Shown: positions 62,227-64,000 of the stretch, piece after piece
Position numbering within the stretch: the stretch's first letter is position 1
Layout of the letters: every line of letters begins with the position of its first letter
NCBI GenBank assembly: GCA_012270585.1
Contig: JAAXIB010000058.1
Location: 58,357 to 122,356, forward strand
Direction: 5' to 3'
Origin: Nitrospirales bacterium
GTDB taxonomy: Bacteria; Nitrospirota; Nitrospiria; Nitrospirales; UBA8639
DNA: 64,000 bases
Translations under genes and position numbers: made by a program
The notes under the pieces: model-generated
The model's database searches: none
Seen by the model: the letters and a program-made list of their open reading frames with translations, nothing else
What the model was told of the DNA's origin: nothing

Positions 62227-62840
62227 AACTCCTGGACGCTCGGCAACTCGTCCTTTAACACCACGAGCGTCTGGTAGCGAAGAACGTCGTACACCGTGAG
62301 TTCTTCCGGCGGTACGGCTTTCACTTGAGACAAATTCCTCGTCGCACGAAAGACGGCATGGTTGTTTTTCCCTACCACGAACAGAACGGTTCCGGTCGCC
62401 CCCAATTGCCTCACAATCTTTGCCATCAATTTGGTCTTGGGTTCCGGAAGCGAGAGATCGGAAAGAACCAGAAGCTCCCCGGCTGCCTTCTTGGACGAAA
62501 GGGCACTCTGCATGGCCTTTCGATACATTCTTTTCGACATGGCGGAACGATACTTTCGGGGCCGAGGCCCAAACACTGTTCCCCCATGACGCCACACCGG
62601 CGAACGATTCGAACCCACTCGAGCCCGTCCCGTATGTTTTTGTCTCCACGGTTTTTTCCCCGTTCCACTGACCTCACTTCGGCCCTTCGTACTTGCGGTC
62701 CCTTGCCGAAACGAAGCAAGCTGCATCACCACTGCGGAATGGACAAGAACACCACGAGGCTGGGCCCCAAACACGCTCTCGCCCACCTCAACGAGACCGA
62801 CGACCTGATTGTGTTGGTCTACCACTTCTATGGAGGCCAT
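62217..62840 (-). CDS. rplD: Ribosomal protein L4
   Basis: 207 residues: an extended internal loop QGTASTKGRSEVSGTGKKPWRQKHTGRARVGSNRSPVWRHGGTVFGPRPRKY and a Rossmann-like domain. It lines the exit tunnel and represses the S10 operon in E. coli. Confidence 0.97.
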   Translation of the reverse strand: MASIEVVDQHNQVVGLVEVGESVFGAQPRGVLVHSAVVMQLASFRQGTASTKGRSEVSGTGKKPWRQKHTGRARVGSNRSPVWRHGGTVFGPRPRKYRSAMSKRMYRKAMQSALSSKKAAGELLVLSDLSLPEPKTKLMAKIVRQLGATGTVLFVVGKNNHAVFRATRNLSQVKAVPPEELTVYDVLRYQTLVVLKDELPSVQELWS

Positions 62841-62849
62841 GCCGAAGTC

Positions 62850-63473
62850 TTATCCCCCTGCCTTCCGGATAAGGACCAGCCCTCCCACGGGACCAGGAAC
62901 GGCCCCTGCGATGAGGACGAGATTCTCTTCCGGTCGAGTTTCGATCACGGTCAATCCTTTCACCGTGACCCGCTTATTCCCCATTTGCCCGGGGAGCGCC
63001 TTATTTTTCAACACGCGCGAGGGATACGAACTGCAACCGATCGCCCCCGGCGCACGATGGAACATGGAACCGTGACTGGCCGGCCCCCCACCGAAATTGT
63101 GGCGCTTCATGACGCCTTGAAACCCTTTTCCCTTTGAGGTCCCCTGGACGTGAACCACCTCACCTTTTTCAAAAAGGTGGACCGTCACGGAGTCTCCTAC
63201 CTGACAATCCGGCACGCAACGAAACTCCCGCAAATGCCTGAGCAGTTTCTCTTGCCCGGAAGAACGCAGATGCCCAACCTGGGCTTTGGTCAGCTTTCGC
63301 TCCTGGACCTCCGAATACCCAAGCTGCACCGCATCGTAACCATGATGATCTCTGGTCTTCACGGCCGTGACACGACAGGGACCCGCCTCAATCACCGTCA
63401 CGGGATGGAGACGACGGTTTTCGTCGTAAATCTGCGTCATACCCAACTTTTTTCCTATTAATCCACTAACCAT
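62850..63473 (-). CDS. rplC: Ribosomal protein L3
   Basis: 207 residues: [35 protein letters not shown], and the signature [46 protein letters not shown]. Early 50S assembly protein. Confidence 0.97.
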   Translation of the reverse strand: MVSGLIGKKLGMTQIYDENRRLHPVTVIEAGPCRVTAVKTRDHHGYDAVQLGYSEVQERKLTKAQVGHLRSSGQEKLLRHLREFRCVPDCQVGDSVTVHLFEKGEVVHVQGTSKGKGFQGVMKRHNFGGGPASHGSMFHRAPGAIGCSSYPSRVLKNKALPGQMGNKRVTVKGLTVIETRPEENLVLIAGAVPGPVGGLVLIRKAGG

Positions 63474-63507
63474 GCTACCCTTGCCAATCCTTTACGACGA
63501 CGACACG

Positions 63508-63825
63508 CTACAGCTTGATCTCCACATCCACCCCTGCAGCCAGACTTAACTTCATGAGCGCATCCATCGTTTCCGGGGTGGGATCGAGAATATCCAACAA
63601 ACGTTTGTGGGTTCGGATTTCAAATTGCTCGCGGGACTTCTTATCCGTATGAGTGGATCGCTGAATGGTAAACTTTTCAATCCGAGTGGGAAGCGGAATG
63701 GGGCCGGCAACGCGCGCGCCCGTTTGCTTGACGGTATCCACGATTTCCCTGGCCGATTGATCAAGGATCCGATAATCAAAGCCCTTCAATCGGATACGAA
63801 TACGCTGATCTACGCTTACCACCAT
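63508..63825 (-). CDS. rpsJ: Ribosomal protein S10
   Basis: 105 residues: [64 protein letters not shown]. 30S head protein and NusE transcription factor. First gene of the S10 array proper; tuf lies 147 bases upstream. Confidence 0.97.
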   Translation of the reverse strand: MVVSVDQRIRIRLKGFDYRILDQSAREIVDTVKQTGARVAGPIPLPTRIEKFTIQRSTHTDKKSREQFEIRTHKRLLDILDPTPETMDALMKLSLAAGVDVEIKL

Positions 63826-63839
63826 TGGATTCCTTCTCT

Positions 63840-63970
63840 TATCAGGACACTGAAAAAGTCCGCCAGCTCTGTTCTCGCGGCACTCTGAGACTCAACGTAC
63901 CGGAAAAGGCACGCCTCGACTCCTCAACAATTTCGTGCAGCCAAGCTGACACCAGTGTTTTTCAAGACCT
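63840..63970. repeat. Possible decayed repeat in the tuf-rpsJ spacer
   Basis: The gap contains ACTGAAAAAGTCCGCCAGC, then GAGACTCAACGTACCGG and GGCACGCCTCGACTCCTC. I recall this wording from a dispersed repeat ('...tgaaaaagtccgccagcggcgttctcgc...') in Nitrospira-type genomes. Only this copy is in the window, so the call rests on memory. Confidence 0.35.
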
Positions 63971-63972
63971 AC

Positions 63973-64000
63973 CTAGGCAAGGATTTCGGTCACGACCCCG
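63973..64000 (-). CDS. tuf: Elongation factor Tu, C-terminal end only
   Basis: The last codons read GVVTEILA followed by TAG, near-identical to the universal EF-Tu C-terminus. The rest of the gene lies outside the window. Its position upstream of rpsJ is the usual str/S10 order. Confidence 0.85.

Noticed and set aside
1..64000. tRNA, rRNA, CRISPR arrays, transposase or integrase genes
   Set aside because: None could be recognised on either strand; the repeats are short non-coding palindromes.

Overview
The window looks like one 64 kb stretch of a Gram-negative chromosome. LPS transport genes (lptABC), a TonB/ExbBD system, an outer-membrane TonB-dependent receptor, a porin and type IV pilus genes all need two membranes. 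The zinc-type S14 protein, the long S10-spc-alpha ribosomal array and the style of many proteins suggest a Nitrospirota (Nitrospira-like) bacterium. That assignment rests on general resemblance, not on a search, and should be held loosely. No rRNA or tRNA gene was recognised.

Layout. 1-4.7 kb (+): end of a surface-glycan locus, with a sugar nucleotidyltransferase (cut by the window edge), a GDP-mannose dehydratase-like enzyme, GDP-fucose synthase, and two GC-rich glycosyltransferases that look imported. 4.8-11.1 kb: an extracytoplasmic flavin module, with ApbE on the minus strand and a porin, a lipoprotein, an FMN-binding protein and a four-helix membrane protein on the plus strand. 11.3-16.5 kb (+): an AraC-family regulator coupled to a MacAB/DevBCA-like ABC exporter. 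16.9-31.4 kb: a metal or tetrapyrrole uptake region, with tonB-(unknown)-exbB-exbD-DUF2141, a DUF2059 protein, a TonB-dependent receptor with haem-receptor-like motifs, a secreted CbiX/CbiK-like chelatase, a small AAEEKAP-repeat protein and an HD-GYP-like gene. 31.4-48.3 kb: housekeeping genes, with a PIN-TRAM protein (+), then on the minus strand glnD, nadE, a GAF-GAF-ANTAR regulator, aroB, aroC, pilPONM, rapZ, rpoN and lptBAC. 48.4-64 kb (-): the ribosomal array from tuf (last codons only) through rpsJ to rpsM-rpsK-rpsD-rpoA-rplQ, with secY, adk, map, infA and rpmJ inside.

Main discovery candidate. Five promoters in the 16.9-31 kb region carry a pair of direct repeats (core CCGGYGAWTSRACATG) spaced exactly 21 bp apart, with a -10 hexamer 18-21 bp after the second copy. 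This is the geometry of an AraC-type activator bound at two tandem half-sites beside the -35 region. The sites precede tonB-exbBD, the DUF2059 gene, the TonB-dependent receptor, the periplasmic chelatase and the HD-GYP gene. They therefore define a small regulon that ties outer-membrane uptake to a secreted metal/tetrapyrrole chelatase. An AraC-family gene lies 5 kb away.

A second candidate is a GAF-ANTAR (RNA-binding antiterminator) gene directly upstream of a nadE leader that contains an intrinsic terminator ending next to the start codon. Intergenic regions between about 5 and 38 kb are full of short palindromic repeats of several families. Two genes (a membrane spermidine-synthase-like TPR protein and the HD-GYP gene) appear frameshifted, which could be real decay or assembly error.
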